Assembly: GCA_965227945.1 (NCBI GenBank)
Contig: CBDDGQ010000006.1
Location: forward strand, 2,232,001 to 2,296,000
Direction: 5' to 3'
Length of the DNA: 64,000 nucleotides
DNA from: Azorhizobium sp965227945
Lineage (GTDB): Bacteria; Pseudomonadota; Alphaproteobacteria; Rhizobiales; Xanthobacteraceae
How positions within the stretch are numbered: position 1 is the first letter of the stretch; the number at the start of each line of letters is the position of its first letter. The notes beneath the pieces were generated by a model. It was not told the DNA's origin and made no database searches. It worked only from the letters and a program-made list of their open reading frames with translations. A program made the translations under genes and the position numbers. Below, piece after piece: positions 1-8,364 of this stretch.

Positions 1-1
1 C

Positions 2-397
2 GGCGACCAGGCGGACGAGGCTTTTCTCGCCTCCGTGCTTGCCGAGTTCGGGACGCCAGACGTCGTGCTGGATGACGGCAGCCACGTGATGGAGCACGTG
101 GTGGGCACTTTCGGATTTCTCTATCCGCGCACTGCAGTCGACGGGGTCTATTTCGTCGAGGATCTGCACACCGCCTATTGGGACGAGTTTGGCGGCGGCC
201 TCCGGCGGGAGGGCTCGTTCATCGAACTCTGCAAGGGCCTTCTGGATGCACTGAATGCGGACTGGTCGCGCGGTGCGCTGCCGCCCACGCCGTTCACCCG
301 CAGCACCCAGTCGATGCATTTCTATGACAGCATTGCGGTGTTCGAGCGGGGCCGCACGCTCGACAAGAGCGCGCCGATGTTCCCGCCGCCCGCCTGA
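2..397 (+). CDS. Class I SAM-dependent methyltransferase, C-terminal part
   Basis: This is the 3' end of a gene that enters the window from the left. The open frame is uninterrupted back to base 2, so the internal GTG at 35 is not needed as a start. The visible part has the acidic motif DVVLDDGSH followed by FVEDLHTAYW. This pattern is typical of the second half of the Rossmann fold in small methyltransferases that act on sugars or secondary metabolites (the family that includes tetracenomycin rhamnosyl O-methyltransferases). The SAM-binding glycine loop lies outside the window, and the substrate cannot be told from the sequence. The gene converges with rpsA on the other strand. Confidence 0.6.
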   Translation, partial: GDQADEAFLASVLAEFGTPDVVLDDGSHVMEHVVGTFGFLYPRTAVDGVYFVEDLHTAYWDEFGGGLRREGSFIELCKGLLDALNADWSRGALPPTPFTRSTQSMHFYDSIAVFERGRTLDKSAPMFPPPA

Positions 398-684
398 TCC
401 GAACCCGACCGCGGGGCGCTCGGGTCTGGTGCGCGTCACTATTTGCCCCCCCACCGATGCTCAGGGCGAGTTTGCAAACGAGGTGGCGCGCACCAAACGG
501 CAGGCGGCTTCGCTTCGGGTCCGTTTGCCCGGCATCCCGCCTGCGACTGCCGCCCGCCGGGATTCGTGCGCCCGCCTGCGGCTGTCCTGCCTCGGCCTCG
601 ACGTGCCCTTTGGCAGACCATCGATCCACACAGAACCGCCCGACGCCGCAATCCCAGGGCAGTCCCACGGCGCGCCCATCCCAA
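398..684. other. Intergenic region between convergent genes
   Basis: About 290 bases lie between the methyltransferase stop and the rpsA terminator. Open frames here are short and overlap each other on both strands, which is usual for GC-rich non-coding DNA. I see no convincing gene, promoter or repeat. Confidence 0.5.
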
Positions 685-714
685 ACAAAAAGGCCGGCGC
701 AGAGCGCCGGCCTT
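685..714 (-). terminator. Rho-independent terminator of rpsA
   Basis: A perfect 11-bp stem pairs 690-700 with 704-714 across a 3-base loop. Read on the minus strand, the GC-rich stem is followed by TTTTTGTTTGG, a good U-tract. It lies about 33 bases past the rpsA stop and is the clearest intrinsic terminator in the window. Confidence 0.9.
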
Positions 715-746
715 CCTGTCTGACACACCGTGCAAAATGCGTGGTC

Positions 747-2480
747 TCAGTCTTCCTTGTCAGCGGTCTCGACCGCCGGCTCTGCGGCATCGGCCGAAGT
801 GCGCTGCTTGAGGGCGGCGCCCAGGATGTCGCCCAGCGACGCGCCGCTATCCTGCGACCCGTAAGCTGCCACGGCTTCCTTCTCTTCCGCGATCTCGAGC
901 GCCTTGACGGACACCTGCACCTTGCGCGCCTTGCGATCGAACAGGGTGACGCGGGCGTCCAGCTTCTCACCAACGGAGAAGCGCTCGGGGCGCTGGTCGT
1001 TGCGCTCGCGCGCCAGCTCGGAGCGCTTGATGAAGGCGGAGAGGTCGGTGCCCGTGAGCTTGACCTCGATGCCGCCGTCCTTCACGTCCGTGACTTCGCA
1101 CGTGACGATGGCGCCCTTCTTCACTTCGCCCGCGTCGGCGAAGGGATCGCCGGCCAGCTGCTTGATGCCGAGCGAAATGCGCTCCTTCTCGACGTCCACG
1201 TCGAGAACGACCGCCTTCACCATGTCACCCTTGCGGAACTCGTCGATGACCTGCTCGCCGGGACGATTCCAGTCCAGGTCGGACAGATGCACCATGCCGT
1301 CCACATCGCCGTCGAGGCCGAGGAACAGACCGAACTCGGTCTTGTTCTTGACTTCGCCTTCCACGACCGCGCCGGGGGCATACTTCTCGCCGAAGGCTTC
1401 CCAGGGGTTCTGCAGGGTCTGCTTGAGGCCCAGGGAGATGCGGCGCTTGGCGGGATCCACCTCGAGCACCTGAACTTCCACTTCCTGCGAGGTCGAGACG
1501 ATCTTGCCGGGGTGGACGTTCTTCTTGGTCCAGGACATTTCGGAAACGTGGATCAGGCCTTCGATGCCCGGCTCCAGTTCCACGAACGCGCCGTAGTCGG
1601 TGATGTTGGTGACGCGACCCTTGAAGCGGGCCTCCACCGGATACTTGGCCTCGATGCCCTCCCACGGATCGCCGAGGAGCTGCTTCATGCCCAGCGAGAT
1701 GCGGTGCGTCTCGTGGTTGATCTTGATGATCTTCACCTTCACCGTCTGGCCGATGTTCAGCACTTCGGTGGGGTGGTTCACGCGGCGCCATGCGATGTCG
1801 GTGACATGCAGCAGGCCGTCGATGCCGCCCAGGTCAACGAACGCCCCGTAATCGGTGATGTTCTTGACCACGCCCTCGATGGCCTGACCCTCTTCGAGGT
1901 TCTGGACCAGTTCGTGGCGCTGCTCGGCGCGGGTCTCTTCCAGCACGGTACGGCGGGAGACCACGATGTTGCCGCGGCGGCGATCCATCTTGAGGATCTG
2001 GAAAGGCTGCTGGTTGTGCATCAGCGGGCCCACGTCGCGGATCGGGCGGATGTCCACCTGAGAGCGCGGCAGGAAGGCCACGGCGCCGTCGAGATCGACG
2101 GTGAAGCCGCCCTTCACCTGGTTGAAGATCACGCCCGTGACCTTCTCATTGGCAGTGAACGCCTTCTCGAGCTTGACCCAGCTCTCTTCGCGGCGCGCCT
2201 TGTCGCGCGAGAGAACGGCCTCGCCCATGGCATTCTCGACGCGCTCGAGATAGACCTCGACCTCGTCGCCCACCTTGATGGGGGTATCGCGGCCGGGACC
2301 TGCGAACTCGCGCAGGGCGACACGGCCCTCGGTCTTCAGACCGATATCAATGATCGCCAGATCCTTTTCGATCGCGACCACAATGCCCTTGACGACGGCG
2401 CCTTCCATGAGGTCGGCGCGGCCGAAGCTCTCTTCGAGCAACGAGGCGAAATCTTCACGCGTGGTTTCTACGGCGGACAT
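747..2480 (-). CDS. rpsA: 30S ribosomal protein S1
   Basis: The 577-residue protein is a tandem series of S1/OB-fold RNA-binding domains. Repeats of the type ITDYGAFVDLGGIDGLLHVTD and ITDYGAFVELEPGIEGLIHVSE are easily seen, with further copies at both ends, giving the usual six. S1 binds the mRNA leader and helps the 30S subunit unfold and dock messages. The length matches the alphaproteobacterial form. The ATG at 2480 is preceded by GGAGAC. In many proteobacteria rpsA follows aroA-cmk. Here the upstream gene on the same strand is instead an M48 protease, so that linkage is not kept. The gene ends in a strong terminator, and its leader has two hairpins that may serve autoregulation. Confidence 0.98.
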   Translation of the reverse strand: MSAVETTREDFASLLEESFGRADLMEGAVVKGIVVAIEKDLAIIDIGLKTEGRVALREFAGPGRDTPIKVGDEVEVYLERVENAMGEAVLSRDKARREESWVKLEKAFTANEKVTGVIFNQVKGGFTVDLDGAVAFLPRSQVDIRPIRDVGPLMHNQQPFQILKMDRRRGNIVVSRRTVLEETRAEQRHELVQNLEEGQAIEGVVKNITDYGAFVDLGGIDGLLHVTDIAWRRVNHPTEVLNIGQTVKVKIIKINHETHRISLGMKQLLGDPWEGIEAKYPVEARFKGRVTNITDYGAFVELEPGIEGLIHVSEMSWTKKNVHPGKIVSTSQEVEVQVLEVDPAKRRISLGLKQTLQNPWEAFGEKYAPGAVVEGEVKNKTEFGLFLGLDGDVDGMVHLSDLDWNRPGEQVIDEFRKGDMVKAVVLDVDVEKERISLGIKQLAGDPFADAGEVKKGAIVTCEVTDVKDGGIEVKLTGTDLSAFIKRSELARERNDQRPERFSVGEKLDARVTLFDRKARKVQVSVKALEIAEEKEAVAAYGSQDSGASLGDILGAALKQRTSADAAEPAVETADKED

Positions 2481-2852
2481 CTAGTCTCCGAATGTCTGGC
2501 GCCGGCGTCTGGTGTGAAGACGCCCGAACCGCACGGATGGCTTGGGAGACACCCAAGCCGCCGCCGGCAAAAGCCGGCGGGCCGGCGCGAAGGCCGTGCG
2601 GACCGAAGCAAAATGAGGGTGCTCGCGGCCGATACGCGCGAAAGCCAGGACGGGCAACCTCCGGTGTGACGACAGCACGTATCCCGCACCATCGGCCCGC
2701 CCCGGCGGCTCCCGCGAGGGAATAAGCAGCCAGGAACGCCGGTTAACTAGTGGAAAATGCGTCCATCCGCAAGGGTTTCGGCCTCCGAAACCCCGTATGG
2801 CATCCGTTTTCGGCGGTTCGGGCGGAATCCGGCGGCCGCTCGGCTTGCGGGA
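2481..2852 (-). other. Intergenic region upstream of rpsA (leader and promoter region)
   Basis: This stretch of about 370 bases contains no supported gene. It should hold the rpsA promoter and untranslated leader. Apart from the two hairpins listed separately, I see only a locally AT-richer segment near 2740-2765, which could be part of the promoter. I cannot place the -35 and -10 boxes with confidence. Confidence 0.5.
2541..2580 (-). promoter_or_regulatory. Two tandem hairpins in the rpsA leader
   Basis: Two small stems lie side by side upstream of the rpsA start. One is a perfect 8-bp GC stem (2561-2568 with 2573-2580) closing an AAAA loop. The other is a 6-bp stem (2541-2546 with 2552-2557) with a 5-base loop. 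On the minus strand they would sit roughly 60 to 100 bases before the start codon. S1 is known in enterobacteria to repress its own translation through leader structure, so a control role is plausible but not shown. They could also end transcription from upstream, although no U-run follows. Confidence 0.4.
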
Positions 2853-4397
2853 CTACTCCGCGACGATCTTCACCTTCTCGCCATAGTGCAGCTTGGCGTC
2901 ACGATCGAGGCCGTTCAGGATCAGGAAGCGCTCCATGGGACGGTCGGGCACCTGCATGCGCGCGGCCATCTTTTCCACCGTATCCCCCAGCCCCACCGAG
3001 ACGATCCGGATGCGCAGGGGCTTCACCGTCTCCGCCTCGTTGGTGGCCACCCGGCGGAAGGTCTCCGCCGCGGCACGGAACTGTTTGTCCAGGTCCGGGG
3101 TCAGGGTGCGGGCGGCAAAGATCAGGCGATAGACATCGGAGCCGAAGCGAATAGCGAACATCCGGAACGACCATTGTTCGCCCCGCGCCACCGCTGTGGC
3201 GGCGGAGAAGCCGTTGACGCTCAGGGTCTCCACCGAATTGATTTCTACGCCGTCGATCCAGCCTGAGGCCAGATATTGTCCCAGACTCTGGTCGCCCGGC
3301 ACGCGGACCGCGTCGAGACGCAGCGCTTCGCCGCCGGAGGGCGTGGCGCCAAGCACCGCCTGGGAGGTGTTCTCCAGCGAGAAGCCTTCCGGTGCGGTGA
3401 AGGTGAAGCCGAGCTTGGGATGGAAGAAGTTCCGGCCGCGGACGAAGCCTTCCTTCGGATCGTCTCCGTACACCATGCCTTCGATGGCCGAGAAATAAGC
3501 GGATTTGTCCCGCTCGCCGGCACCGGGCGCGGCATATTCCCGGGCATTGGCAATGGCAATGGAGATGCGTTCCGGCGTTGCCGGATGCGACGACAGGAAG
3601 TCCATGTCCGGGGTGGTGGAGGATGTGCCGCCAAAGGCGGTGCTGCGCAAGTTGGCCTGCTTGCCCATGTCGGTGAGGAAGCGCGAGGCGCCATACGGGT
3701 CGAAGCCCGCCCGCGCGGCGATGCCGACGCCGATGGCGTCCGCCTCCAGTTCCTGGCCACGGGAGAAGGTGGCCAGCGTCTGCCGGCTCTTCTGCATGGC
3801 GAGCGCCCCCATGTTGGGGTCGTTGACCACGTCGGAGATCACCCGGCTCACCAGCACCGCCTGTTTCACCTGGTCCTCGCGGATCGAGGCATGGCGCGCG
3901 ATTACATGGGCCATTTCATGCGAGAGCACCGAGGACATTTCCGACGTGTCGTTGGCCAGCGAGAGCAGGCCACGGGTCACGTAGAGCGAGCCGTCGGGGA
4001 GAGCGAAGGCGTTGATGGCGGGCGAGTTCAGCACCGTCACCCGATATTTCAGGTCCGGCCGCTCGGAGGCCGCCACCAGGCGTTCCACTACTTGCTGGAG
4101 CAGCGCCTTGAGCTGCGGATCGTCATAGGAGCCGCCATAGCTCGCCACCAGCCGCTCGTGCTCGCGGCGCTGGGCGGGTGTCATGTCGGCCGTGTCCGAG
4201 CTGGACAGCGAGGCGCGGGTCAGGGGAATGTTGCTGCGGTCGAGATCCACATTGGCGCAGCCGGCCAGCAGACCGGCCAGGGCGACCAGGCTCACCAGAC
4301 GGCGCCCAAAGCCAGGACCCGGGACAGCCAGGCGGGTGCCAAACCGCGCGCGCGCCATCCGGCGCACCCAAGCGCCCGGCTGCTGCTCGCCCGTCAT
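2853..4397 (-). CDS. M48 family metalloprotease, lipoprotein, with C-terminal LysM-like domain
   Basis: This 514-residue protein resembles BepA/YfgC-type periplasmic zinc proteases. A signal peptide ends in the lipobox LLAGC, with Cys47 as the predicted lipidated residue. The zinc site HEMAH is at about 160-164, and the third ligand region GQELEADAIG follows. The C-terminal part (about 445-514) ends with a LysM-like stretch containing VGLGDTVEKMA and LNGLDRDAKLHYGEKVKIV, suggesting contact with peptidoglycan. Enzymes of this group degrade misfolded outer-membrane proteins or help assemble them. The ATG at 4397 follows GGAAGAGG. A longer open frame continues upstream but overlaps the next gene, so it was not used. 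An internal ATG at 4358 would also keep the signal peptide. Confidence 0.9.
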   Translation of the reverse strand: MTGEQQPGAWVRRMARARFGTRLAVPGPGFGRRLVSLVALAGLLAGCANVDLDRSNIPLTRASLSSSDTADMTPAQRREHERLVASYGGSYDDPQLKALLQQVVERLVAASERPDLKYRVTVLNSPAINAFALPDGSLYVTRGLLSLANDTSEMSSVLSHEMAHVIARHASIREDQVKQAVLVSRVISDVVNDPNMGALAMQKSRQTLATFSRGQELEADAIGVGIAARAGFDPYGASRFLTDMGKQANLRSTAFGGTSSTTPDMDFLSSHPATPERISIAIANAREYAAPGAGERDKSAYFSAIEGMVYGDDPKEGFVRGRNFFHPKLGFTFTAPEGFSLENTSQAVLGATPSGGEALRLDAVRVPGDQSLGQYLASGWIDGVEINSVETLSVNGFSAATAVARGEQWSFRMFAIRFGSDVYRLIFAARTLTPDLDKQFRAAAETFRRVATNEAETVKPLRIRIVSVGLGDTVEKMAARMQVPDRPMERFLILNGLDRDAKLHYGEKVKIVAE

Positions 4398-4420
4398 GGC
4401 CTCTTCCGCACAGCGCCCGC

Positions 4421-5248
4421 TCACCGCGTCCTCTCCTCCAAGGCGTCCATCTGCCCCGGCAAGCGCACGGCGATTGCGGGCCCGCCATCCTCTCGCACGA
4501 TGCCGCGGACCCGTATCAAAGTGCCGCGCAACATGGCGGGATCGAGGCCATAGCGCAAAATTGTGGCATCCGGTTCCGCGGGAACGGTGATGGTCAGCGC
4601 CGTGTGGCCTGGCGGTGCGAAATACAGGGATGTCAGTCCGCGAAAGGTCCGCACGCCGGTGACCCGCCCCTCCACCACGGCGAAGGTGCCGACCCGTGCG
4701 CGCACGGCATCGCCCGCTTCGGCCCGGGCCAGAGCCCCCGCCACCGCCCAGATCCCCCGCCGGCCAGCCTGGGCCACGCGCTCGGCCTCCAGCAAGGCGG
4801 CACGGCAGTCCGGTAGGCTGGCGGGGTCGGCGTAACCGGCACCGGCCCGCACCAGGGCTTCGGCCAGATGCGGGCCCGTGGGCGAATCCAGACGACCGTC
4901 GACCGGGGTGGCGCCATAGCGATCCGGCGGGTTGGCGACGGCCGGCAGCAGGAGGCGGCCGGTCACAACCGCTTGCGTCGTCAGCTCGGCGGTCTCCCAG
5001 AGCCCCGGCACCGGCGCCATCCGGGTGGGCAGGACGACGCCCCTGGGCGCCAGCAGAACCGGGGCGGCACCGGCGCCGGCAGCGGCCCGCAGGCGTCCGT
5101 CCTGGGCGCCCACAAGATGCAGCGCAGCCGGCCCCACAGGCGGGGCCTGGACGGAGGACAGGCAGGGTGCGGCGACAGCGCCGACGCTGCCGAAGGGCAT
5201 CACCAGCACCAGTGCCCAGACCCACAAGCTTGGCCCAGCCAGCTGCAT
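4421..5248 (-). CDS. Secreted thermonuclease-like protein with OB-fold tail, probably not a nuclease
   Basis: The start of this 275-residue protein is a signal peptide. The middle part keeps pieces of the staphylococcal-nuclease fold: DRYGATPVDGR, then LAEALVRAGAGYADPASL and RAALLEAERVAQAGRRGIWA. The usual catalytic strand (an Arg, then GIDxPE) is not recognisable, so nuclease activity is doubtful. The last 80 residues (VVEGRVTGVRTFRGLTSLYF onward) look like an OB-fold. Three start codons are stacked (GTG 5254, ATG 5251, ATG 5248). The last has the best spacing to GGAG. The gene lies 23 bases upstream of the M48 gene in the same direction, so the two are probably cotranscribed. Confidence 0.7.
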   Translation of the reverse strand: MQLAGPSLWVWALVLVMPFGSVGAVAAPCLSSVQAPPVGPAALHLVGAQDGRLRAAAGAGAAPVLLAPRGVVLPTRMAPVPGLWETAELTTQAVVTGRLLLPAVANPPDRYGATPVDGRLDSPTGPHLAEALVRAGAGYADPASLPDCRAALLEAERVAQAGRRGIWAVAGALARAEAGDAVRARVGTFAVVEGRVTGVRTFRGLTSLYFAPPGHTALTITVPAEPDATILRYGLDPAMLRGTLIRVRGIVREDGGPAIAVRLPGQMDALEERTR

Positions 5249-5501
5249 CATCACTCCAGACGGCCCATCGTTCCTGCGGATGGACGGAAATTATGTAGCA
5301 GTTGCAAGCATACCGGAACGTGACGCCCGGCTCCAGCAGGGGCGGCGGATGGGGTGTTCACCCTTTCTTACGCCGTCTTTCCCGGGTCGATGCCGGCCGT
5401 GGGCCGGGGCTCGGACATCGGGGCTCTTGAAAGGGCAAGGGGATTCGGATCATAAGCGTCAGGTGCGCCGGCCCAGGGTCGGCGGCAGGACCGCGCCGTG
5501 C

Positions 5502-5578
5502 CTCCCGGTAGCTCAGCAGGATAGAGCACAGGTTTCCTAAACCTGGGGTCAGGGGTTCGATTCCCTTCCGGGAGGCCA
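5502..5578 (+). tRNA. tRNA-Arg (anticodon CCT), CCA encoded
   Basis: The cloverleaf folds well. The acceptor CTCCCGG pairs with CCGGGAG, the D-arm is GCTC/GAGC, and the anticodon stem CAGGT/ACCTG encloses TTCCTAA, giving anticodon CCT (reads AGG). The T-arm contains the standard GGTTCGATTCC. The discriminator is G5575 and the CCA end is encoded at 5576-5578. The gene sits just upstream of the radical SAM cluster on the same strand. Confidence 0.95.
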
Positions 5579-5697
5579 GCGCCCATCACCCATCGGCAAT
5601 CATCCGGCCGCATCACGGCTCCGTGAGCCCTGTAACAAACCGGGTGTGGCCCGCGAATACCCCACGTTGGCACACCGTCAGCCTTGGGGTCCGCCAT

Positions 5698-6522
5698 ATG
5701 AGTGACAGCAAGGGGTTCGCCGCCGCCGCACACGAATGGACGTGTGGCATGGCTGTGATGTGCAAAGCGTCATATGCCGGACGCACCAAAACCCGCCTCG
5801 TGCCGCCCTTGAGTGGCCTTGAGGCCGCCGAGGCGAACACCGCCTTCCTCAAGGACACCTTCGCCAACATTGCCGCTGCGGAAGCTTATGCGCCTCTGAC
5901 CGGCTACGCCGCTTATGGTGCGCCGGGGACGGAGGCGTTCTTCGACGACGTCCTGCCCGCCGGTGTCGGCCGCTTTCCCGCCTGTGCGCCCGGCTTCGGC
6001 GAGTGCCTGCAATTCGCGCTCGCCCATCTGTTCGCCCAAGGGCACGGGGGGGCGGCGGTGCTGAATGGCGACAGCCCCACCTTGCCGCCGCACCTGCTGT
6101 CCGAGATGGCCCGCCTGCTGGCCCAGCCAGGGGACCGGGGCGTGCTCGGACCGTCCATCGATGGCGGCTATTACCTGCTGGCGCTCAAGGCGCCGCACCC
6201 GGAGCTGTTCGCCGACATCGCCTGGAGCACCGACCAGGTGGCGGGCCAGACGCTGGCGCGGGCCGAGGCGATCGGCCTGCCGCTGCACATCCTGCCGTCC
6301 TGGTACGACGTGGACGACGCGGCGGCGCTGCACACCCTCCACGGCGAATTGTTTGCCGGCCGCCCCTTCGGCGACCCGGCGCTGGCGCGCGGCGCTGCCA
6401 CCCACAGCCGCGCCCTGCTGCAGCGCCTGCTGGCGGAGACACCGCTGGCCGCCCGCCTCGGCCTGTCTCCCGCCGCCGAACGCGTCGCCGAAACCGCCCC
6501 CGGCCTGCGCCGCGCATCCTGA
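5698..6522 (+). CDS. DUF2064 / TIGR04282 family glycosyltransferase-like protein
   Basis: The 274-residue product belongs to the small GT-A-fold family DUF2064 (TIGR04282), often listed as arsenosugar biosynthesis glycosyltransferase or rSAM-associated transferase. Visible marks are the early GRTKTRL nucleotide-binding stretch, the central VLNGDSPTLP (the DSP acidic motif), GPSIDGGYYLLAL and the late SWYDVDDAAAL. Members are found beside radical SAM proteins, as here. The ATG at 5698 was chosen because the homologous part begins soon after. The open frame reaches back to 5623, but that part has no family features. It is the first gene of a run of five in the same direction and is separated by 41 bases from the radical SAM gene. 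The substrate is unknown. Confidence 0.8.
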   Translation: MSDSKGFAAAAHEWTCGMAVMCKASYAGRTKTRLVPPLSGLEAAEANTAFLKDTFANIAAAEAYAPLTGYAAYGAPGTEAFFDDVLPAGVGRFPACAPGFGECLQFALAHLFAQGHGGAAVLNGDSPTLPPHLLSEMARLLAQPGDRGVLGPSIDGGYYLLALKAPHPELFADIAWSTDQVAGQTLARAEAIGLPLHILPSWYDVDDAAALHTLHGELFAGRPFGDPALARGAATHSRALLQRLLAETPLAARLGLSPAAERVAETAPGLRRAS

Positions 6523-6563
6523 CGGCCCCCGAGGCCCCCCTTCCGTTCCCAAGGGATTTTCCC

Positions 6564-7625
6564 ATGAATGCCATCACCCCCACCGTGGACCCCCGGCGCT
6601 ATTTCGAGCAGGCGGCGCCTCAGCGGTCCGGCGGACCCACCCGCAAGCCGGTGTGCCTCTATTTGGAGACCACCAACCGCTGCAATCTGCTCTGCACCAC
6701 CTGCCCGCGCACCTATGCGGAGCTGGAGCCCCCGGCCGACATGAGCTGGGAGCTGTTCACCTCCATCGTCGATCAGATCCCCGATCTGGAGCGGGCGGTG
6801 CTGCATGGGGTGGGCGAGCCCATGCTGGTGAAGGACCTGCCGCGCATGGTGCGCTATCTGAAGGACCGCGGCACCTATGTGCTGTTCAACACCAATGGCA
6901 CGGTGCTGAACGACCGCAACGGGCGCGCGCTCATCGATGCGGGCCTGGATGAATTGCGGGTCTCGCTGGATGCGGCCAATGCCAAGTCCTACAAGGCGGT
7001 GCGCGGCAAGGACTATTTCGGGCGCATCCTGAAGAATGTGCGCGCCTTCCGCGCCTTGCAGGAGCGCGAGGGCGCCACCAACCCGCGGGTGTCCGCCTGG
7101 CTCACCGGCCTCAAGGAGACGGTGGCGGAATTGCCCGCCTTTGTTCAGGTGGCCGCCGACATCGGGGTGAAGGAGGTCTATCTCCAGCGCCTGGTGTTCT
7201 TCGAGACCGACAGCATCGGCCTCGCCCGGCCCGACCAGGCGCTCTACGAGCAGATCAACGCCGACGAGGCCGTTCATATCGCCGAGGCCACCCGCATCGC
7301 CCATGAGAAGGGCATGATCTTCAGCGCCTCGGGCGCGGCCTCGGAGCCGGGCATGAGCCTGAAGCGGGCCGATGACGGCACGCCCTGGTCGCTGTGCCGC
7401 CGGCCCTGGACGGTGATGTATGTCACCGCCAACGGCCGGGCGCTGCCCTGCTGCATCGCGCCGTTTTCCCAGCGCGGCTATGAGAATTACACGTTGGGGG
7501 ACGCCACCCAGCAGACCCTGCGGGAGATCTGGGACGGCCCGGCCTATCAGGACTTCCGCGCGGCGCTGCTCTCGCCGACGCCCCCCTCCGCCTGCGCCAG
7601 CTGCGGCCTGCGGTGGAGCCTGTGA
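6564..7625 (+). CDS. Radical SAM protein with SPASM-type C-terminus
   Basis: The cluster motif CNLLCTTC (Cys40, Cys44, Cys47) binds the 4Fe-4S cluster that cleaves S-adenosylmethionine. The typical HGVGEPML (GGE-like) strand and FNTNGTVLN follow. The C-terminal quarter has several further cysteines (SLCRRPW, PCCIAPF and CASCGL), the arrangement of a SPASM/twitch domain holding an auxiliary cluster. The enzyme has 353 residues. A much longer open frame exists upstream, but it overlaps the preceding gene and has no family signal. The ATG at 6564 matches the expected N-terminus. The stop overlaps the next start by one base (TGATG), showing translational coupling. Product chemistry is not known. 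Context with transferases, a nucleoside phosphorylase and a ribose kinase suggests a sugar- or nucleoside-containing metabolite. Confidence 0.88.
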   Translation: MNAITPTVDPRRYFEQAAPQRSGGPTRKPVCLYLETTNRCNLLCTTCPRTYAELEPPADMSWELFTSIVDQIPDLERAVLHGVGEPMLVKDLPRMVRYLKDRGTYVLFNTNGTVLNDRNGRALIDAGLDELRVSLDAANAKSYKAVRGKDYFGRILKNVRAFRALQEREGATNPRVSAWLTGLKETVAELPAFVQVAADIGVKEVYLQRLVFFETDSIGLARPDQALYEQINADEAVHIAEATRIAHEKGMIFSASGAASEPGMSLKRADDGTPWSLCRRPWTVMYVTANGRALPCCIAPFSQRGYENYTLGDATQQTLREIWDGPAYQDFRAALLSPTPPSACASCGLRWSL

Positions 7626-8353
7626 TGCGCCCGCGCGTCACGCTCATCATCCCCACCCTCAATGAGGCCGACTCCATCGGGGCCACCGTGGCCGAGGTGC
7701 CGCGCACCTGGGTGGACCGCATCCTGATTGCCGACAGCGGCAGCACCGACGGCACCGCCGCCGCCGCCACGGCCGCGGGGGCGCAGGTGCTGAATGCCGG
7801 TCGCGGCTTCGGCCGGGCGTGCCTGGCCGCCGCCCGCGCGGCGGACGATGCGGACATCCTTTTGTTCATGGATGGGGACGGGGCCGACGACCCGGCCTTC
7901 ATTCCCGAGCTGCTGGCCCCATTGCTGGCGGGGGAGGCGGATTTCGTCATCGCCTCGCGCACGCGAGGGCAGCGGGCGCCGGGCAGCATGGCCTGGCACC
8001 AGGTCCTGGCCGGGCAGATGGCGGGGCTGGGCATGCGCGCGCTCTATGGCGTGCATTTCACCGACATGTGCACCTTCCGCGCCATTCGCCGCGACCGTCT
8101 GCTGGCCCTGGGCATGGGCGAGATGACCTATGGCTGGAACATCGAGATGCAGATGCGCGTCGCCCGCGCCGGCCTGCGCCTCCGCGAGGTGCCGGTCGCC
8201 TATCGCTGCCGCATCGGCGGCACCTCCAAGGTGGCGGGCAACCTGCGCACCTCGATCCGCGCCGGCGCCCGCATCTGCGCCACGTTCCTGCGGGTGGCGC
8301 GCCAGCCTGTCAGCGCCGCCGCCGTTCCCGTCCCCGCTGCCAGCGAGATGTGA
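7625..8353 (+). CDS. Family 2 glycosyltransferase (dolichol-phosphate mannosyltransferase type)
   Basis: This 242-residue soluble GT-A enzyme opens with VTLIIPTLNEADSIG. It has the nucleotide-binding DSGSTDG, the metal-binding FMDGDGADDPAF, and later a TYGWNIEMQMRVARAGLRLREV segment, the standard order for GT2 proteins of the DPM1 type. It has no transmembrane tail. The ATG at 7625 overlaps the radical SAM stop, and an earlier in-frame GTG at 7613 is less likely. The donor is probably a nucleotide sugar. The acceptor is presumably the product of the preceding enzymes, which is inference from the operon only. Confidence 0.88.
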   Translation: MRPRVTLIIPTLNEADSIGATVAEVPRTWVDRILIADSGSTDGTAAAATAAGAQVLNAGRGFGRACLAAARAADDADILLFMDGDGADDPAFIPELLAPLLAGEADFVIASRTRGQRAPGSMAWHQVLAGQMAGLGMRALYGVHFTDMCTFRAIRRDRLLALGMGEMTYGWNIEMQMRVARAGLRLREVPVAYRCRIGGTSKVAGNLRTSIRAGARICATFLRVARQPVSAAAVPVPAASEM

Positions 8354-8364
8354 GAGACCATCCG

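Noticed and set aside
255..2669. 804-residue plus-strand open frame across rpsA
   Set aside because: It runs antisense to the whole of rpsA, whose S1 domains are unmistakable. Its composition is what a GC-rich complement strand gives, and no domain can be seen.
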